Positions 32,920 to 33,842 of a stretch of DNA of 33,842 nt are shown here, in pieces. The notes beneath the pieces were generated by a model that saw only the letters and a list, made by a program, of their open reading frames with translations, was not told the origin of the DNA and searched no databases. The DNA lies in the NCBI GenBank assembly GCA_903861185.1, contig CAIOTK010000075.1:1-33842 (forward strand), written 5' to 3'. How positions within the stretch are numbered: the stretch's first letter is position 1; the number at the start of each line of letters is the position of its first letter. The DNA is from an uncultured Opitutia bacterium (GTDB taxonomy: Bacteria; Verrucomicrobiota; Verrucomicrobiia; Opitutales; Opitutaceae). A program made the position numbers and the translations under genes.

Positions 32920-33842
32920 TCAGCCCGCGGGGGTGTAATCAAGGTAGGGACCGAGCCACTTTTCAGCCTCGGCCGTGGAGATACCCTTGCGCGCCGCGTA
33001 GTCCTCGATCTGGTCCCGGGCCACCTTGCCCACGGCGAAGTACTTCGACTCCGGGTGGTTCAGGTAAAGGCCGCTCACGCTACTCGCGGGATGCATCGCG
33101 CAGTTCTCCGTCAGCGAGATGCCGGTGGCGGTGGAAGCGTCCAGTAGTTGGAACAAGGTGCGTTTTTCCGTGTGATCCGGGCACGCCGGATAACCGGGCG
33201 CCGGCCGGATGCCGCGGTAGCGTTCCCGAATTAGGTCTTCGTTCGATAGATTCTCCGTGCGGCCGAAGCCACAGGCCTGGCGTGCGCGCTGGTGCATCAA
33301 CTCCGCTAATGCCTCCGCCAGCCGATCGCCCAGCGCCTGCGCGAGGATCGCGCCATAATCGTCGTGCGCCGCCCGGAATTCCGCCGCCAGCGTCTCGACG
33401 CCGTGGCCAGCCGTCACCGCGAAACCGCCCACGTAATCGACTCGGCCGCTGTCCCGCGGAGCCACATAGTCAGCGAGGCAATGATTGGCCTGCGTCGCAG
33501 GCTTTTCGAGCTGCTGCCGCAGGAAATGGAAGCGGCCGACGGTCGCGGTGCGCGCCTCGTCCGCGTAGACCTCGATGCTGTCCCCGACCGCGTTCGCCGG
33601 CCAGAAGCCGATTACCGCCCGCGCGGTGAAGCGGCCCTCGGCCACGATCCGTTCGAGGAGGCGCAGGGCGTCGGCGTGGAGTCGCGTTGCCTCGGTGCCG
33701 ACCACGGGATCCTGCAGAATATCCGGGTAGCGCCCGTGCAGTTCCCACGCGCTGAAGAAGGGACCCCAGTCGATCAGGGGCGTGATTTCCGTCAGGGGCA
33801 CCGGGTCGAAAATCTTCGTGCCAAGGAACTCTGGCCGCGGGA
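32920..33842 (-). CDS. metH: Cobalamin-dependent methionine synthase, C-terminal (activation) domain, partial
   Basis: This is the 3' part of a gene that continues past the right edge; about 307 codons are visible. It encodes the MetH AdoMet-binding reactivation domain: FLGTKIFD and [17 protein letters not shown] at the left of the domain, then [15 protein letters not shown], the SAM-binding signature, and [19 protein letters not shown] further on. In full MetH this domain re-methylates oxidised cobalamin during methionine synthesis. The frame is open through position 33842, so no start belongs to this window. It could also be part of a split MetH; only the upstream sequence can tell. Confidence 0.95.
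   Translation of the reverse strand, partial: PRPEFLGTKIFDPVPLTEITPLIDWGPFFSAWELHGRYPDILQDPVVGTEATRLHADALRLLERIVAEGRFTARAVIGFWPANAVGDSIEVYADEARTATVGRFHFLRQQLEKPATQANHCLADYVAPRDSGRVDYVGGFAVTAGHGVETLAAEFRAAHDDYGAILAQALGDRLAEALAELMHQRARQACGFGRTENLSNEDLIRERYRGIRPAPGYPACPDHTEKRTLFQLLDASTATGISLTENCAMHPASSVSGLYLNHPESKYFAVGKVARDQIEDYAARKGISTAEAEKWLGPYLDYTPAG

Noticed and set aside
1-33842. tRNA, rRNA, CRISPR arrays, insertion sequences, prophage or integration sites
   Set aside because: None could be seen: no cloverleaf-like intergenic sequence, no regularly spaced repeats, no transposase or integrase motifs, and gaps between genes are all under about 170 bp.

Overview
The window is a very GC-rich (roughly two-thirds GC by eye), densely coded bacterial chromosome segment with 21 intact genes, one frameshifted gene and one gene cut by the right edge. 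No rRNA, tRNA, CRISPR array, insertion sequence or phage gene was seen. The gene repertoire suggests a free-living member of Verrucomicrobiota, probably near Opitutales: exported sulfatases, a ThuA protein, a two-domain NagB/PIG-L protein, a bacterial deoxyhypusine-synthase homologue, a membrane-fused spermidine-synthase-like protein, and starts that rarely carry a Shine-Dalgarno motif. That placement is an inference from gene content, not from a marker phylogeny.

Layout. (1) 1-4408, minus strand: a MacA/MacB-type tripartite efflux operon (adaptor, ATPase, FtsX-type permease), followed by a nitrate/sulfonate/taurine-type ABC ATPase whose partners must lie off the left edge. (2) 4509-11592: an amino-sugar locus. 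A WYL-domain regulator (minus) faces a plus-strand operon of an unknown 210-residue protein, a NahK-like sugar kinase fused in frame to NagB and a PIG-L-like domain that has lost its metal ligands, a ROK-family gene broken by an apparent one-base deletion, and a separate PIG-L deacetylase with intact ligands. A 19-bp palindrome lies between the divergent starts. (3) 11468-18240: a small membrane protein, an exported PHP-domain protein, and three consecutive exported sulfatases. (4) 18324-21986: a polyamine cluster with agmatine deiminase, a deoxyhypusine-synthase-like enzyme and an ornithine/lysine-type decarboxylase. (5) 21958-26739, minus: glnD, a double-GAF histidine kinase and a tiny membrane protein, with overlapping genes. 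(6) 26870-33842: valS, a probable terminator, a membrane-anchored spermidine-synthase-like protein, an exported ThuA protein, and the C-terminal part of metH.

How they fit together. Regions 2 and 3 suggest use of sulfated or amino-sugar-containing polysaccharides: sulfatases outside the cytoplasm, then kinase, deacetylase and deaminase steps inside. Region 4 would make putrescine and probably a longer triamine. Region 5 is nitrogen-status signalling. The best candidates for something undescribed are the kinase-NagB-pseudodeacetylase fusion in its palindrome-flanked operon, and the substrate-site-altered deoxyhypusine-synthase homologue.
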